DNA of 64,000 nucleotides from the NCBI GenBank assembly GCA_047967505.1, contig CM106540.1; one strand, 5' to 3'. This document shows positions 1 through 11,007 of this stretch, in pieces. The first letter of the stretch is position 1; each line of letters starts with the position of its first letter. This DNA comes from Dipteris shenzhenensis. Taxonomy: Eukaryota > Polypodiophyta > Polypodiopsida > Gleicheniales. Both the position numbers and the translations under genes were made by a program. The notes under the pieces are model-generated. The model did not search any database. It was not told the DNA's origin and worked only from the letters and a program-made list of their open reading frames with translations.

Positions 1-343
1 TACCTACGGTCTTCGTTCGGCCTAGAGCCATCTAGGATCATCTGGGGCTCCAAACGGGCCCCGCGGCCTGAGAGTGGGCTGCCCCGGGAAATGCTCCATC
101 TACCCTCAGTGCGGTCAGTCATGGGATGCCTTCTCGCACTTGCATGTAGCCTAGTTGGCAGTGTGCCAACTCTATCTGAAGCCGTCCAGCCATTAGGCCA
201 CACATGGCTCCCATCTGGTGTCCAAACCAGGACCTACTGGATAACCGAGCTACTCAAATGCTTTCTCCTCATATGGGGGGCTTACAAGTGGAGTTAGCTG
301 GTTCCCGCGTAGTTACATGAGAGTGGAGTATTGATATCTAACA
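1..343 (-). mobile_element. LTR start (truncated by window edge)
   Basis: Read on the minus strand, the sequence from 343 starts TGTTAGATATCAATACTCC, a typical LTR start, and runs off the left edge. The same roughly 45-base start occurs in the opposite orientation at 63953-64000, so this is a repeat-family terminus and not unique sequence. The small plus-strand open frames inside it have no recognisable domain. The internal region, other LTR and target duplication would lie outside the window, so the superfamily is not certain. Confidence 0.55.
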
Positions 344-718
344 AGATCACTATACCAGGGTGACCCAAAAGAGTGGTGGGCCAGGACGAAACTCGACAAA
401 AGTAGAAACGTTACATTGAAACACAGTTTCTAGACAATGTTTGGGGATCTCCTGCCTAGAAATTGATGCCACAGCTCCTTTCACGTGCTGTTTTTGTGGC
501 CTCTTCGTCTCTTCCCTCTTTCAGTTCCTCTCTTGTTCCCTTGCCTCTCAGCCATTATTGGGCATATCCTTTTTGGACACTGCGGGCCTGTGCCCTATTA
601 GAGAGTTTGGCGCTTTTGGAGGCCTGGGCTGGCTGTTTTGGACAGCCAGGTAGTTCTCCCTTATATCTTCTCCATTTTGGGCAATTCCTCTCTCCGTCTC
701 ATTTATCATGTGTGTGTG
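344..718. other. No gene recognised
   Basis: This stretch lies between the LTR start at 343 and the LINE 3' tail at 719. It holds overlapping short open frames rich in Ser, Leu and Cys in pyrimidine-rich sequence, with no recognisable domain or splice pattern. It may be target DNA into which the two elements inserted. Confidence 0.4.
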
Positions 719-760
719 GGAGAGAGAAAGAAAGAAAGAAAGAAAGAAAAAAAGAAGGAA
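719..760 (-). repeat. (GAAA)n microsatellite tail of LINE A
   Basis: Tandem GAAA units on the plus strand, so the sense strand of the LINE ends in TTTC repeats. Directly inside the tail is a conserved segment, in sense orientation, of the form GGTCTTCCAAAGACTTTAAT. The same segment followed by the same tail recurs at the other family A ends in this window. Confidence 0.8.
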
Positions 761-1035
761 AGTTTATTAAAGTCTTTGGAAGACCGATGGGTCTATGAGA
801 CTGTGAAAATCCTGATACAACAAGCTGTGGTAGTGGAGCTACTAAATGAGCGCCGATACCAATGCAAAATGCAAAAATGCAGAATGGCAGTATTAAGTCC
901 TAAGTACAACATAGTCATGTCGATGGTCGACTATATATCAATCGCAGCATCGTCATCAATATCATCATCATCAACGGCAGTAGCAAGATACTAGGATGGA
1001 TGAGGTAGTGGAGGCATGGAGTTGGCAATAGAGTG

Positions 1036-2200
1036 CTATTGGCCACTCAAAGGTGCGGTCCTGGCACGTCTCCTAGTCGTAGCTCTGTGTCTGACCAGGG
1101 CTATCGTGACCCCCATTGATCGGGCTTCGACTCTAAACAAGGAGGGGATGTCCCCAAGTGTGATCTGTGTGTTGACCCTCTGTCTGAGTTGTTGGGTCAC
1201 AGGCTTCGGGTCACGGTCATGTCGAGGCCTCGTCTCGCGGGGGTCCATGTGATCTAGCTGAAAGAACTCCGTGATAGAGCTCTGAGAGGGATCAGTCGAG
1301 GAAGAAGTCTGCTCCTGTCTCTGTGCTCGGAGTATCCTCTCACGGTGTCTAAGTGCCTCATGAATGAAACCTGCCAAATACCGCTGGGTCTAGGTAGAAG
1401 AGGAAACATGCCAAAATCCCATAACTATCCCTGAAGAGGCAGTGGAAATGCCCTCGAATCTCATAGTACACAGGACACCTGAATATGAAATGCTCCTCTG
1501 TCTCAACCTCTTGTATGTCGCACAATGTGCATATGCGCCTCTCCCTGGGTAGTCGCTCTGCTCTGCTGCTCTCGATGCGAAGTCTGTGTGAAGAGACCCG
1601 GAACTGCCCAAGTGAGATCCTCAACGAAGGGGGGTAGGTGAATCTGCGTGTATCCTGGTGGGTCAATGAAACTCTCCACTATGATATGTAAGAAGTGATC
1701 TCTGTAGAAGCTAAGCTCACTGGGAGTTCACTCGGTCCCAACCAAATCCGAAATGTGTGTAGTTGTAGTAGATCCTCACAGATAACTTGGTTGACCTCGT
1801 GTGATAAGAGGGGAGAAAACGGAGCATCCATGCTGTACTGGAAGGGAGGTAGTCTATCCATGTGGAGCCCCAATCGCTCAAACCATCTCTCTGTACGTGC
1901 ATCCCAGCACCTCTGGTCTCCTCCTGTTGCAAGTGCCATAGAAGAGGATAGAGCTATCCATGGTAGCGTGCTACGCCCTGAGGTATAATCCCCATATTCC
2001 CTAACTCGGTACAGATACGTGATGACCTGAAATGCAGCATCTAGTTGTAAAGGGGGTGACCCAAACTCAGCTTGAATGATCTGGTGAGGAACGGATGACT
2101 TACCACAAATCATCCGTGATAACATGAGAACTTGTAGCCGCTCCAAACGGGCCCACTTAGTGTCCGACAAGTCTGGCCCCCGGGCGAACCAAGGAGTCAA
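1036..2200 (-). pseudogene. LINE A ORF2 C-terminal region with Cys/His motif
   Basis: Frames 2200-1679, 1666-1358 and 1377-1036 are one decayed coding region downstream of the RT. The recognisable part has the order CTLCDIQEVETEEH followed by FRCPVYYEI, a C-x2-C...H...C arrangement typical of the region after plant LINE reverse transcriptases (zf-RVT-like). It is broken by at least two frame changes. The same module is found at 8613-8843, 22712-23119, 33042-33320 and 34255-34743, which makes it the best marker for the LINE copies here. Confidence 0.7.
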
Positions 2201-2253
2201 AAAGCAACCCCTTGGTCGTGGATCCTGAAAGTGCGAACGGAAGCACTGCCTCT

Positions 2254-3704
2254 CTATAGTTTGGCCAATGAAGCATACCCTCTACTCAAGCGTGCATGCA
2301 TCGCGGGTCTCATAATGAAACTGGGTCCGGAGAAGATAACCCCAAGATAAGTGTATGATGAAACTATCTCAACAGATGACCCCGCAAATGTGAACTGCTC
2401 CTGACGCATGATGGCTCGAGATGTATTGAAGATCATGACCTTGGTTTTACCCAGGTTGACCTTCAAATTATGAGACTCACAAAAGGACTGTAGTGCGTCT
2501 AGGTGTCTCTGAAGCCCCTTTGCTGAGGAAGACAAGAGAGCCACGTTATCTGCGTAGAGCAAAATCTGGATCAGCGTGCCCTTTGTTTGCATCACTATCT
2601 CCAGCTCCTCAATGTAGAGGCCAAACAAGGTAGGCAACAAAGGACGGGTCACCCGTCCTTTGTTGACCCCGATGGTGCTCATGATCTCGTCTGTCCACTC
2701 GGATCGTGCCTGAACTCTGCCTGAAACTCTCTCGTAAAGTGCCATGACAGCCCAAATGATCTCCTGGTCATAACCCAAGTCCTGTAGGTGCCGTATGAGG
2801 CGGGCTCTCAGAGCTGTGTCAAATGCCTTGCGAAAATTCACAAAGCAACAATAAACCCTCTGCTTCCATGACCTCGCCTCCTCGATGATACATCTAAGCG
2901 TGAGAATGTGGTCCATGGTTCCATGATCACGCCGGAATCCGGCCTGTCCTGTTGCTCTAAGTCCTCGACACTCTACAAGTTTGCTAATTTCAGAGTCAAG
3001 TACTGATGCATAAATCTTGGACATGACATGTCCAATCATAATGGTCCTGTAGTTCTCCGGGCTCATGGGATCCCCTGCCTTGTGGATGGGTGAGATAGTG
3101 TTAATGGTCCAAGTGTTTGGAAATCCCAAACAAACAGCTTCATTAAAAAGCTTTGCTAAGATCGGGGCTAGGAGGTTAATCCCATATGCAATGAACTCAG
3201 TGCATAGCCCCTCATGATCCTTCGCTCGGCCATTATGAAGTTTCATTACGGCATCCTTTACCCCTCCTCTAGTGAAGAGGGTGCAGGATGTGGGACGAGG
3301 CATGTGTGAGAGGTTAGGGACTGGCTGATTTGGGATGTCATAAAGTGTGCGTGCATAATCAAACCAGATCTAAGTGTCAGTGAGTTGCGGAGGGGATCGT
3401 CCTTCTAGAAATCTCTGCTAGAAGTCTTAGAGTTGTTACTAAACAAAATGTTCAGTAGCTCCTCCTCGTTCCAACGAACGAAGTCTAGTTTCTTCCTCCG
3501 TACCGTTCTACGGTATTCGCGTAGCGTATCTGGTGCGCTCGGAAGATTGTTTTTGGTTTTGAATTTGAGTTGAGGACGTAGAGCCGTACACTCATCATCG
3601 TACCAACTATTATAGGGTACAGTTCCTGAGGAGTGGTAGGCGGGTGGTGTAGGGAAAAGCGTGAATGGCAGCCTCATGTAGTGAGCGGGTGACAAGGGCA
3701 GCAC
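2254..3704 (-). pseudogene. LINE A reverse transcriptase and pre-RT segment
   Basis: The segment 3704-3405 encodes a basic region (WYDDECTALRPQL and REYRRTVRRKKLDF) typical of the stretch between endonuclease and RT. The frame 3303-2254 (349 codons) carries RT fingers and palm: ISPIHKAGDP, ENYRTIMI, GQAGFRRDHGT, a VNFRKAFDT motif and the catalytic box LYADNVALLS. The usual YADD is YADN, so the second catalytic aspartate is lost. The G..QG motif before the catalytic box is also eroded to VNKGRVTRPLLPTLFGLYIEE. A frame break separates the two segments. It is an RT relic and not a host gene. Confidence 0.85.
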
Positions 3705-4510
3705 GATCCTCTAAAAAAAATATGAAGTCAATATAAGCGAGAAGTATGTACAGAGGGTCAGAGTAAGAAGGTGAGTGATCCCGATCAAAGCGTATATCGT
3801 GGTAGGTGGAGTAAGTACTGAGTGGGGTGGAAGGTGCTATGCAAAGGAAGGTGGAGATGCTAAAGAAAAGGTATGTATGATTAGCCCCTGGGGAGAGAGG
3901 TGCTACAGTGAAGTCAGTAATGTGAGATGTGAAGATAGGGGATCCCATGATGTAATCAACAACACTGGAGTCCCCCCCCATGTGGAAAGCATGTGAAACC
4001 ACCTGAAGCGGGCCATCTGTCAAGACCATTATAGATAATGAGATCATGTATCTTGCCGAGGTCTAATAGGGCCTGCCCATTAGAGGAGAATGAACCTTGC
4101 CTGTCAGTCGAAACCCGTAGCAATCCTGCGTACTCAAGGTCAATATCTGGCAGTACAGTGGAATCATCTTTGAAGTCAAGAAGTGGTATCTGACGGGCCC
4201 TTGTCCTCATGTTGAAGTCCCCCACTAGGAGGACTTCTCCGCGGCTAGAGAAGTCAACGATGGATTGATAAAGGGTAGCAAATGGGGATGTCTCATCATC
4301 ACCTCGGATATCTCTGGCAAAGTGGGAGGTCTCAGGGGGGAAGTAGCAAACTGCGACAAACAGATCCCGGCTGTCCATGTGTCGAATCCGGATCCAAAGA
4401 AATATGGAATGTGTATCTCTTTGCTCTACTGAAATGGTCCCCCGAAGTGTGGATCTTAAAAGGACTGCAACTCCACCTGAACCTCGAACTCCTCCTGTAC
4501 CCCTCGTCTC
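3610..4510 (-). pseudogene. LINE A APE-type endonuclease
   Basis: The frame 4378-3956 has FVAVCYFPPETSHFA and VLLVGDFNMRTRARQIP, the GDFN motif of apurinic-like LINE endonucleases. It continues in another frame (4047-3610) with SSVVDYIMGSP, the position of the conserved S-x-x-D-Y segment. The N-terminal part upstream of 4378 is readable only in shifted frames. It would nick target DNA in an active element; the frameshift near 3960 breaks this copy. A related piece is at 37685-37920 on the plus strand. Confidence 0.75.
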
Positions 4511-4592
4511 ATCTCTTTAGGCAGACTCCCATGTATATCCACTGACTATTGGAAGAGGGCGCTCTAGACTCTGATGTGTCTGTATAAAAGAC

Positions 4593-4940
4593 TGTATAGG
4601 ATTCCGAGAAGTTCCCTGGTTCTGACCATAAGGTACCATTACAGTTCCAAATGGTGCAGGACAGGGTCTTGGATATCTGAGTCTCATAGACCCCACTTCC
4701 CTATGTAGGGGAGGGGACAGGTGCCCTACAGGGGCCTGTATAGGATTCCGAAAAGTTTTCTGGTTCTGAGAAGTTCCTACGGGGGTCTGTATAGGATTTC
4801 GAGAAGTTCCCTGGTTCTGACCATAAGGTGCCATTACAGTTCCAAATGGTGCAGGACAGGGTCTCGGATATCTGAGTCTCATAGACCCCACTTCCCTATG
4901 TAGGGGAGGGGGCAGGTGCCCTATGGGGGCCTGTAAGAAG
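4593..4940 (-). repeat. In-frame tandem repeat in LINE linker
   Basis: A unit of 195 bp, anchored on TGTATAGG at 4593 and 4788, is repeated almost exactly, with a shorter partial unit at 4738. On the minus strand it encodes a 65-residue repeat containing GSMRLRYPRPCPAPFGTVM followed by PYGQNQGTSRNPIQ. It lies between ORF1 and the endonuclease. The unit length is divisible by three, so the duplication kept the frame. Confidence 0.75.
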
Positions 4941-5084
4941 TCGTCCCTCTCTTACCACTGCCCACTTCCCCTCCTTCCGGGCTTGATCCCGCTGCTGCAG
5001 CAAAGAGCGCCTCTCCTCAACCTGTAGAGGTGTGAGGTCCTCATCCATAGAGATCGCTGGTTGATCTCGAAGTACTGATCTGCG

Positions 5085-6234
5085 TCATAGAGTTGAAAGT
5101 CGTGCCTGAGTGTCATGGAACTGTATGATCAGGGGTTGCTCTCGGTTGGGATCTCTCCCTACCCGCCATGCCACACCCAGGGTAGCGGCCACGAACGCAA
5201 TCACATCTACCATCGGTGTAGCCTCAATGCATGGGATCCCGTGTACTCTGATGAGAGCCTTACTGGCTCTTTGCTGCTGCTCCATGAGGGTAGCCGAAAT
5301 GGTTACCCTTGCAGGTTTCCGTTTGGCCACGTCAACCCATCTGGAAGTCTCCTCAATAGTAGATTGCATGCTCGCAATTTGTGCCTCGACCATCGGGGTA
5401 CTCCTTGGGACAGTGTGTATGGCTGTGACCTCCTGTTGAAGTTGCATGATATTCTGTGTGAGTCCCTGAATAAGACCCGCCTGCTCCCGAATGGCCCTAG
5501 CTTGCTCCTATATGATGCGGCTTTGCTCCTGGTTGAAGCGGACCTGCTCCCATGCGAAGCGAGTCAGCTCCATCTCACGCTCACGGAAACTATGTATCTC
5601 CATGAGCAAGGTCTCAGGGGCCTCTGGTGTATCAGTCCATCCATGTCTATGCTGAAATTGTGGTGACTGTGCAATGAAAGTGTGGGACTGAGTTTTGAAA
5701 TTGGACGGTGACTGGGTGAATTGGGTGAGGAACGGAGATGACAGTGGAATGGATGAGGCAGTCCCAATGGGGTGTGGGAGCGTGGGCTGACTGAGAGGGA
5801 GAGGGGAGAGTGAAGCGTAATGCGGAACAGTGTATGACACCTCCGAAGTAGGGGTCATAAGCGGTGCGAGAGCTGTAACAGGAGAGGAGGAGAAGGGAAC
5901 AACAACCGGCACCATGAGCATGAGTATGCCACTGATCGTAGATGTAGAGGGAGCTGAGACTGGAATTGGATATGAGCCTGAAGTAGGGGCTGAAGTTGAA
6001 GTAGAGATAGAGATAGAGGGAGTTGAGGCTGGAGCTGAAACCGAAACTGAAATTGTAGCGGGAGCAGGTTGAGGTAGAGATAGAGGCTGAAGAAGCTGAG
6101 GCGGGTCCTGCCTTTGCCTTGCTGTCTACCCCGAGTCCACTTCGGTTGTAACGTGTGTTAACATCCTCCTTCAGTTGTGTCGTTTGCTTTTTGTTGTTGT
6201 TGTTGTTGTCGTCTTTCTTGGCTTTGTCCACCAT
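5085..6234 (-). pseudogene. LINE A ORF1-like protein
   Basis: From the ATG at 6234 the minus strand reads MVDKAKKDDNNNNNKKQTTQ, then a Ser/Ala-rich stretch. Shifted frames continue into RVHGIPCIEATPMVDV and VGRDPNREQPLIIQF (5447-5085), which resembles the RNA-binding region of LINE ORF1 proteins. Related pieces occur at 31560-31769 and 37128-37325. Frame changes make this copy non-functional. Assignment rests on position upstream of the endonuclease and on the shared copies. Confidence 0.6.
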
Positions 6235-6239
6235 TTCTC

Positions 6240-6799
6240 TTGGACTTATTTAAAAAAAAAAAAAAGGGGGTGGGTGTAGGTCTTAGTGTCCGACCGGGAG
6301 CGGGAGCACCGGCTACCCCCCCATAATGGGAGGCACATCCAGTGCGAGGTGGTGGCGAGGTGGGATGGAAGCCTGAGGCGGAGAGGCAGTCAGGAGGTGG
6401 AGAAGGAGAGGCTAAGATGGCGAGGAGTGTTTTTATAAAAAAAACATTATTATTAAAAAAAAAAAGGGGGGGCGGAGGTGGCAAAGGTGGCAAGGGGCTG
6501 AAGCGGGAGCGGGAGGAGCAGAGAGGGGGGTGGCTAGGTAGGCTAAGCGTAGGGAGGGGGGTAGGAGGCGTAGGATGAGCATAGGCGTAGGGGTAGGCTG
6601 AGCGTAGGGCGTAGGCGTAGGGGGCATAGGGGTAGGCATAGGCGTAGGATGAGCGTGGGAAGGAGCTGCAAGCAAGGGGGAGGAGCGACAGGGACAGGGA
6701 GAGCTGCGAGGGAGAGGGCAGCAGGGCGTGAGCGGGAGTGTGAGCGAGAGCGTAGGCTGAGCGTGAGCTGAGAGAGAGGGAGATGGAGAGGTGGGCAGC

Positions 6800-6842
<43 letters not shown>

Positions 6843-6900
6843 ATGAGACAAAGTACTAAAGCAGAGTAACACATACAAGCATCTGTGGGCTGAGGCAAAG
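6240..6900 (-). other. LINE A 5' region, purine-rich
   Basis: Holds A13 at 6251-6263, A-runs near 6437 and 6456, GTAGGC-type degenerate repeats over 6530-6660 and a (GA)n run at 6806-6840. Long Ser/Leu/Pro-rich frames on the minus strand are low-complexity translations and not genes. It probably represents the 5' untranslated region of the LINE and possible promoter sequence. Confidence 0.5.
6806..6840. repeat. (GA)n microsatellite
   Basis: Uninterrupted GA dinucleotide run. Confidence 0.95.
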
Positions 6901-7079
6901 TGCTGACTAAGGCCCTTTGCTGAGTACTATACTAAACTAAGCCCAAAACTCAAAGCTCAAAGCTAATACTCAAAGCTAATGCTCAATCTCAGAATCAAAA
7001 TACATAACCAGGAGCCATGGTAGCTCTCCTATGAGCTGCAAAAATATATCGTATCTATGTCTTCCGGCTCGTCTCTCGC

Positions 7080-8136
7080 TGTTGGAAAGGTCACCTCCCC
7101 ATTTGATATGAGGAGAGCATGGGTTGAACCTGGTCTCTGAGATATGGCCACATGGGCAGCATCATGGCCGCCATGAGGGCAGGGAGCAGATAGAGAAAAG
7201 AGAGAAGAGGTGGTTGCCACATGAACAGCAGCAAGGCTGTCATGTGGGCAGCACTATTCAAGACATACCTCAGAGAATAGTGGTGCAAAGACACGTGGAC
7301 ATCGAGGACTGGCTAGATCATGAACTGTGCAAGGACGCTGAGCTGAAAGACTGCGATGACATGGTGCTGACATCAGCAACAGTACTGACTGTCTGCAGTA
7401 GGTGTTCGGAACTGTGGCAGGTGTCGGCGGGACTGTTGGTGCAGTAAGGTGCCTGCATGGAGGATATGGAGGGCTTTATGCCCTGGAACAAAGGCTGAAA
7501 TAGGGCACTGGTTGGGCTGGTAGGTGCAACCAACCAATTGGTTTTAGGGCAGAGAGAAAGTCGGCCAGGAAGGGGGTCTGCCAGTTGGTTTTTGCAGCAG
7601 CCCTCTAGGCCTATAAAAGGGAGGGCCTTGTGCCCTCATTGAGCATTCTCTGGAGCAGCAGATTTACAGCAGACAGGGCTTCCTTTGGCCTTTTCCCAGG
7701 AGGTGAAGGAGACCTAAAGAGGGCTGCAGACTGAGCTAGTAAGTGCTGCCTACCTAGGCTGATCTACAGGCAGTAAGGTAGAGAGAACCATTCTGGACAG
7801 GAAGTCTATAGACGCTCGAGGTCGAACACGCGGGCTCAAGTCTAGAGATAGCTGGCAGATAGGAGAAGGACCTTGTGGTAAGATCAGAGGACCACACCAT
7901 TGGTGGGACTCTGGATCTCTCTCTTTTGTATTGTGTCCATAGCTTTGGACGGAAATATATTATTTTGGTTGTTTCTCTATCTGGTTGGTTTATTGTCTAT
8001 TGATGAGTCTGCACATCTATTCTATGCACATAAGTTTAAGAAGTTTGTGATTCCACACCCCACACCACACTATGTGAGCTCTTGGGCAATTCTATCAGTC
8101 TTCTGCTGTGCGTACCCTCTGTTGGGTGATTTCTGA
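7080..8136 (+). mobile_element. Solo-like LTR, copy 1 of a Copia-like family
   Basis: Begins TGTTGGAAAGGTCACCTCCCC and ends near GGGTGATTTCTGAC at about 8136. It contains a TATA box (CTATAAAAGG, 7611-7620) and a conserved downstream block (GTATTGTGTCCATAG then TTTGGACGG, near 7926) shared with the copies ending at 14787 and 15386. The same family also starts at 9548 and, on the minus strand, runs 26244-25178 next to a Copia internal region. No second LTR with matching interior is seen nearby, so it is probably a solo LTR. Its insertion site is LINE B sequence that resumes at 8137. Confidence 0.6.
7611..7620 (+). promoter_or_regulatory. LTR TATA box
   Basis: CTATAAAAGG follows a GC-rich stretch and precedes the conserved R-U5-like part of the LTR. 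The same placement is seen at 14275, 14866 and (minus strand) 25716. Confidence 0.55.
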
Positions 8137-9459
8137 CTGGTGCGGTCTCCGTGCTCTTTGCATCCGGTGTGCCATATTGAGAGTGATGCCTTTGCTCGGG
8201 CGATCCCCTCCGAATAGAGTTGTGATGGGCATGAGCTCCATCGTGCGTGCTTTGGTCCGTCTCTGCATCATGTGTGGCCCCTGCATCTCTGGCTGCATCT
8301 CTCGTCATCGTCTCATCCCACTGACCCATGCTGCCCTCATGTCATCTATCTCCTCATCCTCAACTCCGCCATGTCCAGGGGTAGACTCGAATGCATAGAA
8401 ATCTGTGATGTGTTGCTAAGCATGATCCATCCCTGTCTCCTCCTGTTGTCTAATATGGTGTGGTAGGACCTTCGCCGCATCTCCATTAGATAGAGACCAA
8501 CGCAGACCTGATTCTGGAAGTGAATTAGGTAGGAGAGCGGTCCAAAACCTTGTCTTCTCGAAAGAGGAAGTGGTACTGTTCTCGGATCTCATAATAAACT
8601 GGGCAAATGCTGCTATGTCTCCACCTCATCCATTGTGCATAGTTTGTAGATCCGGTGCTCTCTAGGCATACCTTTGGCTCTCGCTGCCTCAATCCTTAAT
8701 TGATGGGAGACCTGCATTTGTCCGATGGCAATTCTCAAGGCATGTGAGACTCGTGTGTCCTCTATATATTGGGGTATGATAATCACTCCATCCTCCGATA
8801 CTCTCAAGAAGTGGTCACAGTAGAACTTGATCTTGGTAGGCAACTTCTGGTCTCCTCCCCAAGTCTATGACGTAAAAAGCTGGAGTAGGTCCAACCGTAT
8901 AATACGGTTGATCTCATCTCATGGGACCAAGGGATCAGGGGCATCCAAACTGTACTGAAAGGGGGGGAGACCGTCCATCTGAATACCTTGGCTGTGAAAC
9001 CATTTGGACATGCGTGCATAGTATGCCTTCGGAGCCCCACTCTTAGCTAGTCGTATAGATGACTCCAGTGCCAAGCTCGGTAGTCTCCCTCCAGGTAAGG
9101 CTAGACCCTATGATTATAAGTGACCGTCTGGAAGATGGCATCAATCTTGAGTGGTGTCGTGGCGAACTCTGCTAGCACGATCTGGTGGGGGGATGAGGGC
9201 TTACTCCGAATTCTAGGGGCTCGTACTCTCTTTCTGATTGACTAGTACAAACTCATCACCCCCCAAATCATGAATTCTGGGATCTGCATCTCCCAAAGTC
9301 GCCTAATCATCCGAGATTGTGGGACTGCGTTGGAGGTCTTTTTCTGAAAGTCTACAAAGCAAGCGTAAAATTTTTGGGATCTCAATCTTGCCTCCTCAAT
9401 GACTGCTTGTAGGGTGAAGGAACCCAGCCTGTCTCAACCGTGTGTCTCTGTGTAGGAGC

Positions 9460-9502
<43 letters not shown>

Positions 9503-9547
9503 TGACCCATAGAGCTTAGCCACTATATGATCAATCATGAGAGTGTG
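8137..9547 (-). mobile_element. LINE fragment, family B
   Basis: The minus strand carries KIKFYCDHFLRVSEDGVIII, then RIAIGQMQVSHQLRIEAARA and HRIYKLCTMDEVET (8843-8613): the post-RT region and start of the Cys/His motif. The segment 9040-8804 adds upstream coding sequence. It is closely related to 22150-23160, including 8380-8520 against 22490-22640. Stops and frame changes make it a relic. A (TC)n run lies at 9463-9499. Confidence 0.65.
9463..9499. repeat. (TC)n microsatellite
   Basis: Perfect TC dinucleotide run inside the LINE B fragment. Confidence 0.95.
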
Positions 9548-9835
9548 GTAGTTCCTGTTGGAAAAGTATTGGTCACCTCCCCATCTGTGAGCCCTTCAAT
9601 GAGGAGTGCCGGGGGGGGGTGGACTAGGGTAGGATGGGGCTGCCACGTCGACAGCATCATAGCTGTCATGTGGGCAGCACTCAGACATGAAAAAACAGAA
9701 AAGGGGACTGCCACATGGACAGCAAACAGGCTGCCATGTGGGCAGCAATACCTGGAACAGCCACTGCCAGCAGTTGGCAGGACCAGATCTGCAACAGCTC
9801 CACACGCCTGTAAGAACTCACGGGCAGCAAGGCTT
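9548..9835 (+). mobile_element. Truncated LTR, same family as 7080-8136
   Basis: Starts TGTTGGAAAAGTATTGGTCA and shares repeated CCACATGGACAGCA / CATGTGGGCAGCA motifs with 7140-7260. It is cut off about 290 bases in, where antisense Ty3/gypsy gag sequence begins. This is a rearrangement breakpoint or an insertion edge. Confidence 0.5.
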
Positions 9836-9840
9836 CCCAA

Positions 9841-11007
9841 AACTTTTTATTGTACTCTTTGAGGTTCTTACAATTTGCGGCATCCAGCTTATGCCATGCT
9901 GTCATTATATCCATTTCAAAAATGGTGGTGAGGCAAGAAGATGAGAAAACTTGCTTGAACTCAACCCAAGTGTTAGGGGCTTTACCTTGCAAGAGCAAAT
10001 TGGTCCACCATTGAAGTGCATTGCCCTTGAGGAATGTGGCTGCCTTCCTGATCTTTGATGACTTTGTGAAGCTCCCACCGGCATAGGCAGCATCAAATTG
10101 TTGCACAAAAGTCAATGCTTTCAGCCTCTTCTGAGTCCAAGTGAATGTCACAAATTTTACAGCAGCCCCACCCTCTTTGTAGTCTTTCAATTTGCTCTTG
10201 GGTGCAATGTTGTCATACACAGGTGGCTGCAAATAAGGAGGTGGCATCATTTGGCCCAAACTTTGTGCATTACTGCCAACTCCCATAGCTGGATTGACCA
10301 TTCCAGGTCCTATTTCTTGCATCTGTGGCATATTCATGGAACCACTAATCATTCCCGGCATCCCCATCTGCATTCCGGGCTGCATCCCTATGTTTGCATA
10401 CATCATGTTGGCATTTGCAGCCGGCATAACCCCCATCATTTGTTGCTGGAAATTTTGCATTCCTGGCTGAAAACAGCCCAAGTATGTACTAGGCTTGAAA
10501 AACTGAGCCGCCTCCAAAATATCCTGGATGCATCATGGGCTGAGGGAGGACTTGCTGTCCTTGATTTACTAGAATGGAAATTATTGGCAGTACCTGCTAC
10601 AGGGGTGTGGGCATCTCTGGTGGCTGTCCACTGAAAGATACATGCCTGTGAGTCTTCTTTATGCTTCTTCTGCTTCTTCTGAGCTGTCTTTTTGCTTCCA
10701 GGAGGAGCAATAGTAGTAGTAGTTTGCATAATCTCCATGAAAGTATGTTGCAATGTGACAGGGCTCCCACAGCATTCTGCATTTGCAACTGAAAAAGGAC
10801 ATTGGGATCAAGCTCCTTTGCTTCATCTACCTCATCTTGTGAGTCTTGCTCCTCATCACCCCTGCTGATGCTATGGTCCTCCTCAAAACTCTCTGACGCC
10901 TTGTCTTCCTCTTGCTTTGAGATAGTCAAGGACCTCTCACGGTGTGACATGCTTGCTGGTTCTTTGGTTGTAACTGGGATGCAATGGGGGCTTTCTTCAC
11001 CCAACAC
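9841..11007 (-). pseudogene. Ty3/gypsy-type gag
   Basis: From 11007 the minus strand encodes an acidic, Ser/Glu-rich N-terminus, then (10517-9841) a Met/Gln/Pro-rich segment followed by a retrotransposon gag core: RKAATFLKGNALQWWTNLL, NTWVEFKQVF, and LKEYNKKFWEALLP. The 'LKGNALQWW...W..F' pattern is characteristic of Retrotrans_gag proteins. The frame breaks near 10750 and 10510. No zinc knuckle, protease or RT follows, because the frame runs into an LTR piece at 9835, so this is a gag-only remnant. Confidence 0.75.

Larger units (their letters stand above)
719..6900 (-). mobile_element. Family A LINE, near full length, inactivated
   Basis: A non-LTR retrotransposon read right to left. It has a GA-rich 5' region (6240-6900), ORF1 (about 6234-5085), a proline-rich linker (about 4940-4520), an APE endonuclease (about 4510-3610), a pre-RT segment and reverse transcriptase (3704-2254), a C-terminal region with a Cys/His motif (2200-1036) and a 3' UTR ending in a (TTTC)n tail at 719-758. 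The reading frame changes several times, so it is a decayed copy. Related 3' ends occur at 33945-34965, 38079-38117 and about 38287-38335. Domain order and the Cys/His tail motif fit plant non-LTR elements; the exact clade was not determined. Confidence 0.85.

Noticed and set aside
5647-6898. Long Ser/Leu/Pro/Tyr-rich open frames on the minus strand
   Set aside because: The part above 6240 is a translation of GA- and GTAGGC-type simple repeats. Only the N-terminal part of ORF1 (from 6234) has a coding rationale.
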